33,258 nucleotides of DNA from an uncultured Luminiphilus sp. (GTDB lineage: Bacteria > Pseudomonadota > Gammaproteobacteria > Pseudomonadales > Halieaceae), in NCBI GenBank assembly GCA_938091425.1, contig CALKHC010000089.1, forward strand, positions 1-33,258, given 5' to 3'. The translations under genes and the position numbers were made by a program. Under the pieces are notes generated by a model. The model was not told the origin of the DNA, did no database searches, and was given only the letters and a program-made list of their open reading frames with translations. Shown here piece after piece: positions 19,252 to 28,012 of this stretch (within the stretch, counting starts at the first letter, position 1; each line of letters starts with the position of its first letter).

Positions 19252-19968
19252 TCAATCGATTAAAAAATCTTTGGCTTCGTTAATTTTCGCCGCCAGATAA
19301 TCATTGCCCCCACGATCTGGGTGCAACTTCTGAATCAATGCGCGATGCGCCGAGACGATATCTTCCTCGCTGGCCTCATCTCCAAGCCCCAGTACGGCGA
19401 GGGCCTCTGCCCGCGTCAGGCCAGTCGCGTTGGCACTGCCCCCATGGGTGTTGTGCTCGGTATGACTCGCTTCATCGGGGAATCGCTGCTCGAGATAGCT
19501 GGCTAACAGTTGTGCAGAGTCAGCATCTTCTCTTTGGCAGAACGCCATTAAATCATCGAGCTGTTCGCGATCCAGTTCTTCGAGTAGCCAGTCCCGATAG
19601 GTGCCTTCTAGTACCACGCCACTCAGATCGCCACTGTCATGATCGAGTGTCATTTTCAGGATTCTTGATGCGACCTCGGACTGTTTGCCCGCCGCGCTCG
19701 GACCTTGACCGCGTAAACCTCCCAGCATGGGCAGAATCCGAATGAGCAGGGGTAACATTTGACGCGCGAGCACCAGTGCGCCGGTCAGGGCGGCGCCGAT
19801 CCAATGCATCTTGCCCATGAGGGTCAGAATGACGACCCCGACAACGGCGCTGCCTAAGATGATCTGCAGGTAAGCACTTCGCCGTTTATGTGGCGGTTGT
19901 CGCTGGGCACGTCGGATCAAAATGATCAGGGTCAGGGCGACGGCGAGAAGCAGAATCATTCTTGGCAC
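19252..19968 (-). CDS. Membrane-anchored DnaJ-domain protein with C-terminal J domain
   Basis: Two N-terminal hydrophobic stretches; C-terminal J domain AEALAVLGLGDEASEEDIVSAHRALIQKLHPDRGGNDYLAAKINEAKDFLI with HPD. GTG start at 19968 or ATG at 19959. Confidence 0.9.
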   Translation of the reverse strand: MPRMILLLAVALTLIILIRRAQRQPPHKRRSAYLQIILGSAVVGVVILTLMGKMHWIGAALTGALVLARQMLPLLIRILPMLGGLRGQGPSAAGKQSEVASRILKMTLDHDSGDLSGVVLEGTYRDWLLEELDREQLDDLMAFCQREDADSAQLLASYLEQRFPDEASHTEHNTHGGSANATGLTRAEALAVLGLGDEASEEDIVSAHRALIQKLHPDRGGNDYLAAKINEAKDFLID

Positions 19969-20039
19969 GTGACTGAGGGTTCCTGTGTGGTGGGTCTGCT
20001 CTACAACTTATCCGTAATGATATCGGTTTTGGCGCAGCG

Positions 20040-20732
20040 CTACGGTCCTTTTTCCAATTGTTCCAATAGCAGTCGATCGCCCGCAGTACCGCTATCACGC
20101 AATGCTTTTAGTCCGCCGCGCGCGAAACGCGCCACGGCGCCCAACAGTTGTCGCAAACGGTCGGCACTGCTGGCATCAAATGGCACGGTGGCGCCCCCGC
20201 TGACCTGCGCCATGCGCTCGAAGACAGCGCGGGTGGTGGCGTCGCTGCCTTCCTGAAACAGGAACAGCGGCAGTTTCTTGATGCCGCACCGACCGGCAAG
20301 CGATAGCAGCGGTTCCGGTGACTCCTCGCAGGCATCACCGACGAAAACGAGCGCTCGAACAGGTTGCGATGCCGAACCCGCGTCCAGCGCGTGACGCAGC
20401 ACTCTGCCGATTTGAGTGATGCCGGCCTCGCAGGTCACGCCACTCATTTGGTCGAACAATGCGCCAGATTCGGTGAGCCAGTGGCTCGAGTTAAACTGGG
20501 CCATGCCCCTGTAATAGCATAGCTGAACCGCCAACGAAGTGACCTCGGCGGCGGCGCTGAACAGCTCGCCATGAAGTTTTCTGGCCTGTGCCCACGTCGG
20601 CTCGCGGCTTGCGGTGGCGTCGAGCGCAAAAATCAAGCGGGCCTGACGTTGCGTTACCGTCTGAATGGCCCGGGTTTGTCTAAGGAACGTCGCGACGTCG
20701 CCCGAGCGGGGGCGGTCAAGATCTTTTGGAAT
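20040..20732 (-). CDS. VWA-domain-like protein; start probably non-canonical (ATT at 20732)
   Basis: ORF track begins at TTG 20636 (LIFALDATASREPTWAQARKLHGELF...), inside a MIDAS-like DATAS motif. The frame is open upstream to a TAG at 20744: GTLIPKDLDRPRSGDVATFLRQTRAIQTVTQRQARLIFALDATASREP. Confidence 0.8.
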   Translation of the reverse strand: MPKDLDRPRSGDVATFLRQTRAIQTVTQRQARLIFALDATASREPTWAQARKLHGELFSAAAEVTSLAVQLCYYRGMAQFNSSHWLTESGALFDQMSGVTCEAGITQIGRVLRHALDAGSASQPVRALVFVGDACEESPEPLLSLAGRCGIKKLPLFLFQEGSDATTRAVFERMAQVSGGATVPFDASSADRLRQLLGAVARFARGGLKALRDSGTAGDRLLLEQLEKGP

Positions 20733-20741
20733 GAGGGTGCC

Positions 20742-20948
20742 CTAGGACGCTCGGGGCGCGAGCAGTCCGCGATCACGGAGCTCGCGAAGATAGTGGCGTC
20801 GGCTTGCCAACTCGGAGACCACTGCGTCGAGCGCCTCCTGATCGAGTGTCAGGCGGTCACCATCGCGCTCGCCGCTGACCAGCTCCATGAGTTTGCGGCT
20901 TGAGAATTCGCCGGCATTAAAGGGTTCGCGTTTTGTCTGTGTCATCAT
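20742..20948 (-). CDS. Hypothetical 68-aa protein
   Basis: [71 protein letters not shown] at 20948 preceded by GGGGAGGAAAAC (strong RBS); first gene of the minus-strand run. Confidence 0.75.
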   Translation of the reverse strand: MMTQTKREPFNAGEFSSRKLMELVSGERDGDRLTLDQEALDAVVSELASRRHYLRELRDRGLLAPRAS

Positions 20949-21117
20949 GTTTTCCTCCCCCACCACCACCTGCGTGCGCAGGTTTTCCTGTCGGGCGGCT
21001 ATCACTTGTTTAGCCTCATTCCCCGGGCGGGATGTACTGTCAGTCGTCAAAATAGCCGGCTATTATGACAAAAATGCGGTAGCACACGCCACTGGGCGCG
21101 ATATTGAGGTAAACAGC

Positions 21118-21789
21118 ATGAATTGGATGGATATTCGCAGAAAGCACGCGTTGCCCGACGCAGGCACCGCCTTGCCCGGCCGGGACGAGGCGATGCTGAT
21201 CACAGACCGGCACGCCGTATTGGGGGTGCCGTTGCTACCGCCTTATGCGTCGCACCTTGAGCAGGCGCTATTTGGCATGGGGTGCTTTTGGGGAGTGGAG
21301 CGTCTGTTTTGGCAGATTCCGGGGGTCGTCACCACAGCGGTAGGCTACGCCGCAGGGCAGACACCTAACCCGACTTACAAGGAAGTCTGCTCCGGCCAAA
21401 CCGGGCACAACGAGGTTGTGCTGGTGGTTTTTGACCCCTCAGAGGTCAGCTACGACTCGCTATTGGGGGCTTTTTGGGAGAATCACGACCCCACTCAGGG
21501 CATGCGACAGGGCAATGACATAGGCACCCAGTATCGTTCGGGTATTTATTGCTATGGCGAAGCGCAAGAGGCTGCAGCGAGAACCAGCCTCAACGCCTAT
21601 CAGCCGGCGTTGACATCAGCGGGATACAGCGACATCACAACAGAAATTCTGCCGGCCCCGACCTTTTATTTTGCCGAGGACTACCATCAGCAGTATCTGC
21701 ATAAAAATCCTGCAGGGTATTGCGGCATGGGTGGGACTGGTGTCGTCTGTCCCCTCGGTACGGGCGTCGCAGCTCAGGCTGGGTACTAG
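21118..21789 (+). CDS. msrA: Peptide methionine sulfoxide reductase MsrA
   Basis: [59 protein letters not shown] at 21118 preferred over track start 20887. Confidence 0.96.
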   Translation: MNWMDIRRKHALPDAGTALPGRDEAMLITDRHAVLGVPLLPPYASHLEQALFGMGCFWGVERLFWQIPGVVTTAVGYAAGQTPNPTYKEVCSGQTGHNEVVLVVFDPSEVSYDSLLGAFWENHDPTQGMRQGNDIGTQYRSGIYCYGEAQEAAARTSLNAYQPALTSAGYSDITTEILPAPTFYFAEDYHQQYLHKNPAGYCGMGGTGVVCPLGTGVAAQAGY

Positions 21790-22499
21790 CTCGCAGGGGA
21801 AGACTGGCTCAGCGCCGCGGTGACCGCGGTATCGACGCTCAGTATCCGGTCGCTTAAACGGACGGGTTGGGCGCCCACCGACTGCGCCAGTTCGACCTCG
21901 TAGGGAATAAAGCCCCCCTCCGGGCCTAGCATGATCAGCCCTTTAGCTGACTGTATTGCCAGCGCCTCGGGTGCACCCGGGTGCGCGATCCAACACGAGC
22001 TGGATCCGATGAGGCCCGGTAGCAGATCTTCAATAAACGGCTTGAAGCGCGGGTGTAGGTGAACCTGTGGCAACATGGTATCCCCTGCGCGCTCCAGCCC
22101 TGTCATCATCGCAGCGTCGATGCGATCAGGTTGCAACAGCGGGCTCTGCCAGTAGCTTTTTTCCACCCGAGCGCTGTTGATCAAATAAAGGTGGGAGACC
22201 CCCATTTCAGCCGCCGTTCGGAACACTCTGCGCAGCATTTTAGGGCGCGGGAGCGCAAGGATAAGATCACACGGGTGCCGGGGTAGGGGAGGATCGACGA
22301 GATCAACCTGAAGATAGGTGTGCTCGTCGGTCAGCTTCATCACCGTGCCGCTGCCTCTCAGCCCACCCAGTGAACCTACTCGCAACCTGTCACCCAACTG
22401 CGCCTTCAGGATGCCACGGATGTGCTCATGACGTCGGTCGTCAAGACAAACAGTGCTTTCGTCTATCCAGTCTTCGGCCGCGAGCAAAATAATATTCAT
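21786..22499 (-). CDS. rsmE: 16S rRNA (uracil1498-N3)-methyltransferase RsmE
   Basis: [41 protein letters not shown] (SPOUT knot motif). Confidence 0.94.
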   Translation of the reverse strand: MNIILLAAEDWIDESTVCLDDRRHEHIRGILKAQLGDRLRVGSLGGLRGSGTVMKLTDEHTYLQVDLVDPPLPRHPCDLILALPRPKMLRRVFRTAAEMGVSHLYLINSARVEKSYWQSPLLQPDRIDAAMMTGLERAGDTMLPQVHLHPRFKPFIEDLLPGLIGSSSCWIAHPGAPEALAIQSAKGLIMLGPEGGFIPYEVELAQSVGAQPVRLSDRILSVDTAVTAALSQSSPAS

Positions 22500-22515
22500 G
22501 GATGACTAACGTCGT

Positions 22516-23865
22516 TCATGACACCCAAAGGTCGTACTCATCGGCAGCGGTAATCTCCGCTTCCACCAGCTCGCCTGGCTGAAATTCGGTCACCCCCGGC
22601 AGATGAACCACACCATCGATCTCGGGTGCGTCAGCCTGCGTCCGTCCCGTTGATCCCTCGTCCGATACCGTGTCAATCAGAATCTGTCGTGTCGTGCCCA
22701 CTTTGCGCTGGAGCTTGCTCGCGCTGATCGACTGCTGGAGCGCCATGAATTGCTGCCAACGATCCTCCTTGATCTCCTCAGGAACGGGGTCAGGGAGCGC
22801 GTTGGCTGCAGCGCCTTTGACTGCTGAGTATTGGAAGCAGCCAACACGATCCAGCTGCGCTGTCTCGATAAATTGGAGAAGCGTCTCGAACTCCGCCTCG
22901 GTCTCTCCGGGGTAGCCGACAATGAATGTGGAGCGGATTGTCAGGTCGGGGCACAGGTCGCGCCATCGCGCGATCCGATCAAGCGTTTTTTCTGTTGCGG
23001 CGGGTCGCTTCATTCGTTGCAACACACTTTGGGCCCCATGCTGCAGTGGCATGTCGATGTAAGGGAGCAGCTTACCTTCGGCCATCATGGGAATGAGCGC
23101 GTCCACATGGGGGTAGGGGTAAACGTAGTGCAGGCGAACCCAGACCCCAAGCTCTGACAGCGCGGAAGCCAGGCTCTCCAGATTCGATTTCAGTGGCCGG
23201 CCATGCCAAAAATCGGTCTGATATTTGAGGTCAACGCCGTAGGCACTGGTGTCTTGGGATACGACCAGCAGCTCGCGCACGCCTGCTCGCACCAAGCCTT
23301 CGGCCTCCTCCATCACGGAGCCAATGGGACGACTGACCAGGTCGCCGCGGATGCTGGGGATGATGCAGAAGCGGCAGCGATGGTTACAACCCTCGCTGAT
23401 CTTGAGATAGGCATAGTGTCGCGGAGTGAGCTTTACGCCCTGTGCTGGAATGAGATCGACTAAAGGATTGGGCTGGTGACGGTGCGGCAAAACTTCTCTG
23501 ACCGCACCCAAGACCTCTTCATAGGCGGCTGGTCCGCTGATGCCGAGCACTTTGGGGTGTCGGGTACGAATAGTTTCCGCGTCCTCGCCGCGACCCATGC
23601 AGCCAGTGACCAGCACACGGCCATTCTCGCTGACGGCTTCGCCAATGGCTTCGAGGCTCTCCTCCTTGGCGGCATCGATAAACCCACAGGTATTGACGAT
23701 GACCACGCCCGCGTCCTCGTAGTGAGGGGTGATTTCGTAGCCTTCGATGCGGAGCTGGGTCAGGATGCGCTCGGAGTCGACCAAAGCTTTTGGGCAACCC
23801 AATGAGATAAAGCCGACCTTTTCGCCGCCCTCGGTTGTCGCTGTGCCTGATTCGGAATCCGTCAT
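22516..23865 (-). CDS. rimO: Ribosomal protein S12 methylthiotransferase RimO
   Basis: [24 protein letters not shown], radical [34 protein letters not shown]-terminal TRAM-like region. Confidence 0.97.
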   Translation of the reverse strand: MTDSESGTATTEGGEKVGFISLGCPKALVDSERILTQLRIEGYEITPHYEDAGVVIVNTCGFIDAAKEESLEAIGEAVSENGRVLVTGCMGRGEDAETIRTRHPKVLGISGPAAYEEVLGAVREVLPHRHQPNPLVDLIPAQGVKLTPRHYAYLKISEGCNHRCRFCIIPSIRGDLVSRPIGSVMEEAEGLVRAGVRELLVVSQDTSAYGVDLKYQTDFWHGRPLKSNLESLASALSELGVWVRLHYVYPYPHVDALIPMMAEGKLLPYIDMPLQHGAQSVLQRMKRPAATEKTLDRIARWRDLCPDLTIRSTFIVGYPGETEAEFETLLQFIETAQLDRVGCFQYSAVKGAAANALPDPVPEEIKEDRWQQFMALQQSISASKLQRKVGTTRQILIDTVSDEGSTGRTQADAPEIDGVVHLPGVTEFQPGELVEAEITAADEYDLWVS

Positions 23866-23869
23866 CCTG

Positions 23870-24412
23870 TTATGCCTTGATTGAACTATCGCTGCTGTGG
23901 GTGCGAATACGCAGTTCTGCCCGGAGCAGACTCAGCAATTGCAGCGTTTCCTCACGGTTGAGGAAATCACCGATACGGGTTTCGGAGAGGCGGTCGTGGA
24001 CGGATAGTTCAGGGCCTTGCCACTGGTGGGCCTCGGGTACCACGCGCAGCGCGGATTCCTCACGCGCGAAGCGCCAGCTGCGTTTCGGGACAAAGTACCC
24101 TTTGTCGATGGTGATGAGCTCATCGGTCAGGCGAATGACATGCCGATACTCCAGCTTCCAGTTGACCCAATAGAGGGCTCCGGCAAGTGCGGTCAGCTCA
24201 AGTCCTGCGAGAGGCAAAATGGGCCACGCGCCTAACAGCGCAAAAGCAATGCCTGCGCCCAGCGAGGGCACAGCCAGCGCGGCCAGTAACCACAGGTTAT
24301 GGCGCCAGGTCGCAGAGTGGTTCGGTTTGACCACGATCACTTTTTCCTGACCCGCTTGGTTGACGAGGACCACATCGCTCTCCGGATAATGCGAGAGCGC
24401 ATGGTAATGCAT
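23870..24412 (-). CDS. DUF2244-family membrane protein
   Basis: 180 aa; [40 protein letters not shown] double TM segment typical of DUF2244. Confidence 0.85.
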   Translation of the reverse strand: MHYHALSHYPESDVVLVNQAGQEKVIVVKPNHSATWRHNLWLLAALAVPSLGAGIAFALLGAWPILPLAGLELTALAGALYWVNWKLEYRHVIRLTDELITIDKGYFVPKRSWRFAREESALRVVPEAHQWQGPELSVHDRLSETRIGDFLNREETLQLLSLLRAELRIRTHSSDSSIKA

Positions 24413-24437
24413 CTCGCCGATGCCTCGGAATGCGAAC

Positions 24438-25127
24438 TTAGGGTTGATAGAAAGCGGCAGGCGCCGGGGAATGGGCGGTCAAAATCTCTCCCGACAGTGG
24501 GTGGGTGAATCGCAGTGATGTCGCATGTAACAACAGACGAGGCGCCGCATTCAGCACGGCCTCGGGTGCATAGAAATCACAGCCTAAAATCGGATGCCCT
24601 ATCTCCCTCATGTGGATTCGTAGCTGATGTGATCGACCGGTGACGGGGGTTAGCGCCAACAACGAGCTGTTGTCGTCGCGACGCAGCACTCTCCAGCGGG
24701 TTAGGGCTTTCTTCCCCGTCTCAAAACAGACTTTTTGTTTGGGTCTGTTGGGCCAGTCGGCGATCAGTGGCAGATCGATTTCACCGACGTCCTCGGTGAC
24801 GTGACCCGCGACGCGTGCGAGGTAGGATTTATCGATCCGCCGCTCCTGAAACTGGCGCGCGAGATGAGACAGCGCCTCGCGGTGGCGGGGAATGACCATC
24901 ACACCAGAGGTATCGAGATCCAAGCGATGGACCGCTGACACACCGGGATAGTGAACGCTGAGTCGATTGAGCAGGCAGTCGTGGTTTAGCGGATGGCGGC
25001 CCGGGACGCTCAGCAATAAGGTGGGTTTATCGACAATTAGTAAGTGGGGGTCGCGAAACAGCAGTCTGATCGACTCCTGCGAGTGGGGAACCTGATAGGG
25101 CGGTGTGTCGTCAGCGGATGGGTTCAC
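24438..25127 (-). CDS. RluA-family pseudouridine synthase
   Basis: LLIVDKPTLLLSVPGRH, AVHRLDLDTSGVMVIPRHREAL (HRLDxxTSG catalytic motif), TGRSHQLRIHMREIGHPILGCDFYAPE. GTG start. Confidence 0.93.
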   Translation of the reverse strand: MNPSADDTPPYQVPHSQESIRLLFRDPHLLIVDKPTLLLSVPGRHPLNHDCLLNRLSVHYPGVSAVHRLDLDTSGVMVIPRHREALSHLARQFQERRIDKSYLARVAGHVTEDVGEIDLPLIADWPNRPKQKVCFETGKKALTRWRVLRRDDNSSLLALTPVTGRSHQLRIHMREIGHPILGCDFYAPEAVLNAAPRLLLHATSLRFTHPLSGEILTAHSPAPAAFYQP

Positions 25128-25148
25128 TGCGGCTACGGCGCTCTGGCG

Positions 25149-25952
25149 CTACAGAGCGCCTAGGGTTTCGAGGTACCGACGCACGGTCTCGGGGATGCCC
25201 CAGCGCAGGGCATCGATGGTAAAGGCATGGCCGATCGAGACTTCCAGCAGGTTGGGAATCTGGAAGTCGCGCAGATTACTCAGGTTCAGATCGTGCCCCG
25301 CGTTAATACCAAGGCCGCAGGCGGTTGCAGTCGTGGCAGCCTCCTGAAACCGCGCGAGCACGGCGCCGAAATCACCTTGCTCATGGGCTCTGGCGTAGCT
25401 TTCGGTGTACAGTTCAATCCGGTCGACGCCCAGAGCGGGTATGCGCTCGATTTGCGAGGGGTCTGGATCCATGAAGAGACTGGTGCGGCACCCCAGCGAT
25501 TTCAGCTTGTCAATCACCGGTGCCAGCCGCTCGCCGTCGCGTTCAATGTCGAAGCCATGATCCGAGGTCAGTTGATCATCCGCATCGGGTACCAGTGTCA
25601 CTTGATCCGGTCGGACGGCCTCGATGAGTTGCAAAAAACCTGGGTAATCGTCCACGCCATCGCGGCTTGAGGGCTGGGCTGCTGCGAAGGGGTTGCCCTC
25701 AATATTGAATTCGATACCCGCTGGAGCGCCGCGCCCGGCGGCTTTGTCCGGATTGAATCCCAGCGATGTTTCACTCAGTCGCACGCAATCATTCGCTCGA
25801 ATATGGCGTTGATCCGGCCGGGGATGAACAGTCACCCCGTGTGCGCCGGCATTGATCACCTCAGCGGCAAACTCGCAGGGGTCTGGATGACAGGTGTCTC
25901 GAGCGTTCCGTATCAGCGCAATCTTATTGAGATTGATGCTGAGTTGGATCAC
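25149..25952 (-). CDS. pdxJ: Pyridoxine 5'-phosphate synthase PdxJ
   Basis: LSINLNKIALIRNARDTCHPDPCEFAAEVINAGAHGVTVHPRPDQRHI, GLGINAGHDLNLSNL. GTG start overlaps the cyclophilin TGA. Confidence 0.93.
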   Translation of the reverse strand: MIQLSINLNKIALIRNARDTCHPDPCEFAAEVINAGAHGVTVHPRPDQRHIRANDCVRLSETSLGFNPDKAAGRGAPAGIEFNIEGNPFAAAQPSSRDGVDDYPGFLQLIEAVRPDQVTLVPDADDQLTSDHGFDIERDGERLAPVIDKLKSLGCRTSLFMDPDPSQIERIPALGVDRIELYTESYARAHEQGDFGAVLARFQEAATTATACGLGINAGHDLNLSNLRDFQIPNLLEVSIGHAFTIDALRWGIPETVRRYLETLGAL

Positions 25953-26575
25953 GGGGTCAGTCTGGTAATAGACAAAATGACGATGGGCTGCACCGGAACG
26001 TCTTGAAAAATGGTCGGGCCGCGAGTGGTCTGAGCCTGCGCGGAGCCGGTATCGGTCAAAGAGATGATATCTACTACCTGCATCCCATCAATGACTTCCC
26101 CAAAAACAGTGTAGCCGTCCTGGCCACCTGACCAGTCCAGCCGCAGATTGCTCCGTTGATTAATGAAAAATTGTGCGGCGGCAGAATCTGGGTCACTGGT
26201 GCGTGCCATCGCCAATGTGCCGCGCGTGTTGTGTAGCTTGTTTTTGGACTCATTCACAATCGGGTCCCGCGTCTCGCGCTCCTTGAGATCTGCGTCGAAC
26301 CCTCCGCCCTGAATCATAAAGTTGGAAATTACGCGGTGAAAAACTGTGCCATCGTAGTGGCCATCGTCGGCGTAACGCAGGAAGTTCTCCACAGTAATCG
26401 GCGACTTGTCTGCAAATAATTCGATTGTAATATCGCCGTCGGTGGTCTTCATTAGCACCTGGGGATTCACCGGCGAGTCATCCGACTCTGCCTGGGTTGT
26501 GCCCATTGAGATGCACAGCATTACCGCGAGCACACAGCTCAGCAGTTTGGGTAAAAGGTTCAACACGTTCCTCAT
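25949..26575 (-). CDS. Periplasmic peptidyl-prolyl cis-trans isomerase, cyclophilin type
   Basis: Signal peptide MRNVLNLLPKLLSCVLAVMLCISMGTTQA; GTVFHRVISNFMIQGGGF, GTLAMARTSDPDSAAAQFFIN, YTVFGEVIDGMQVVD. Start moved from 26623 to the ATG with signal peptide. Confidence 0.95.
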   Translation of the reverse strand: MRNVLNLLPKLLSCVLAVMLCISMGTTQAESDDSPVNPQVLMKTTDGDITIELFADKSPITVENFLRYADDGHYDGTVFHRVISNFMIQGGGFDADLKERETRDPIVNESKNKLHNTRGTLAMARTSDPDSAAAQFFINQRSNLRLDWSGGQDGYTVFGEVIDGMQVVDIISLTDTGSAQAQTTRGPTIFQDVPVQPIVILSITRLTP

Positions 26576-26586
26576 GCTCCTCTCCG

Positions 26587-27288
26587 TCACGACCAGCCGT
26601 CCTGGTGCTTTTTCTTTGGCCACAGTCTTGGGGCAACCACGGCCAGAATGACGCCCAATAGCACAGCAAAGGCCCCATCCATGATTTGATTATTGGCGAT
26701 GCGCTCTCGCAGCCTCACGTTCTCCAACCGTAGCAGATCCGCGTCGGACCGCTCTGATTCAAGCTCGGCGACCAGTTGCTGATTCATTAGATCGAGATCC
26801 AGTGCCGCAGCAGAAACGCGTTTGACCTCTGTCAGTTCCGCCTCGGTGCTCTCCAGCCGGGTGGTCAATTCGACAATGGTCTCGTCCGCTTCATTCACCT
26901 CACTGGAACTTTGATTCAGCTGGCTGACCACGCGATCACGCTCGCCCCGCACCTGCTCGAGCTCCAGTCTCATGTCGTTGATCAATAGTCCAGCTGGCGG
27001 CTCCTGCTGGAGGTATTGCGTCGGAATCCAGCCCCGGGTACCCCCACGGGTTTCAACTTCGGTCCACTCGCCATCATCGCTTTGCCCATAAACCAGCAGC
27101 GCAGTACCCGATGGCACTCCGCGATTGACGATACGAAAGTCGGACCCGGCGCCACTGCGAACTGGGACCAGAACCATGTCACTAACATACTGAGTGTCCT
27201 GGGCGTTGGCCTCTGGCAGGCAACCCAGCGTCAGAGCAAGCATCGCGTAGCGCAGGGTGCCGCCCATTGAAGTGAACGCCTTCGTCAT
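26587..27288 (-). CDS. SH3-domain, coiled-coil, C-terminally anchored protein (TIGR04211/YgiM-like)
   Basis: Part of ORF 26587..27696 starting at ATG 27288 (TGATG overlap with yciB stop): signal peptide, bacterial SH3 (VRSGAGSDFRIVNRGVPSGTALLVYGQSDDGEWTEVETRGGTRGWIPTQYL), coiled coil, TM tail. Confidence 0.88.
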   Translation of the reverse strand: MTKAFTSMGGTLRYAMLALTLGCLPEANAQDTQYVSDMVLVPVRSGAGSDFRIVNRGVPSGTALLVYGQSDDGEWTEVETRGGTRGWIPTQYLQQEPPAGLLINDMRLELEQVRGERDRVVSQLNQSSSEVNEADETIVELTTRLESTEAELTEVKRVSAAALDLDLMNQQLVAELESERSDADLLRLENVRLRERIANNQIMDGAFAVLLGVILAVVAPRLWPKKKHQDGWS

Positions 27289-27893
27289 CACGAGCCGCCC
27301 GCCTGTTCGCTTTCCGCCGCGCTTTGTTCCTTCAGGTGCGGGGCAACGATGAAAATTGTCAGTACCATCAATACGACCGTGAAGCCGATGCTCGAATACA
27401 GTTTGTATGACACCCAGAACGCTTCCTCGTATCGGTAGGCCACGAATAAATTCAGCGCCCCAACTACTGTGAAGTTGCCGATCCACAGGGTATTCAGCTG
27501 AGTCCATACCCGGCGAGTGAGGGACAGCTGGCCTCCCAAAAGTCGCTCGAGCAGATTGCGTTCGCCTACGAATTGGGAGCCGAGAAACACGGCCGCTAAC
27601 ACCCAATTGAAAACGGTGGGCTTCCATTGAATGAATCGTTGGTCCCTCAGAATCAGAGTTGCGGCACCAAAGACCACCACGGCGATCGCCATCCACATCA
27701 GGCGCCGTTCGTTATGCTTCGACAAGGCGGAGGCCAGCAGCCAGACGATGACGCTGCTCACCATCAACACCGCTGTGGCACTGAAGATGCCATCGAAGGT
27801 GTGCGACCAGCTGCCAATGGTCACGATCTCACCATCCATCTGGTAGGCGCCAAAAAAAAGCACCAGAGGCAGGAATTCCAGCAGTTGTTTCAT
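27288..27893 (-). CDS. yciB: Septation protein A / inner membrane protein YciB (IspZ family)
   Basis: MKQLLEFLPLVLFFGAYQM...WKPTVFNWVLAAVFLGSQF, RRVWTQLNTLWIGNFTVVGALNLFVAY. Confidence 0.94.
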   Translation of the reverse strand: MKQLLEFLPLVLFFGAYQMDGEIVTIGSWSHTFDGIFSATAVLMVSSVIVWLLASALSKHNERRLMWMAIAVVVFGAATLILRDQRFIQWKPTVFNWVLAAVFLGSQFVGERNLLERLLGGQLSLTRRVWTQLNTLWIGNFTVVGALNLFVAYRYEEAFWVSYKLYSSIGFTVVLMVLTIFIVAPHLKEQSAAESEQAGGS

Positions 27894-28012
27894 GGATTGA
27901 TTCGATCCCGCGCCGCAACGCTCGCTATCACTTAGACTATGGTAGACAATCCCGCCTTTCTTCTCAGCCCGGCGGGTTTGCTACCTGCTTCGGGCGCAGT
28001 GTAGAGATTGCC

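Noticed and set aside
19338-19745. 135-aa plus-strand ORF opposite the J-domain protein
   Set aside because: Antisense to a well-supported J-domain CDS; no recognisable family.
27289-27696. N-terminal part of the 369-aa ORF 26587..27696
   Set aside because: This part lies out of frame within yciB; the true SH3-protein start is ATG 27288 with a signal peptide.
27951-27984. CCCGCC...GGCGGG inverted repeat between yciB and the PHP gene
   Set aside because: Only 6-bp arms with a 14-nt loop in GC-rich DNA between divergent genes; too weak to call a regulatory element.
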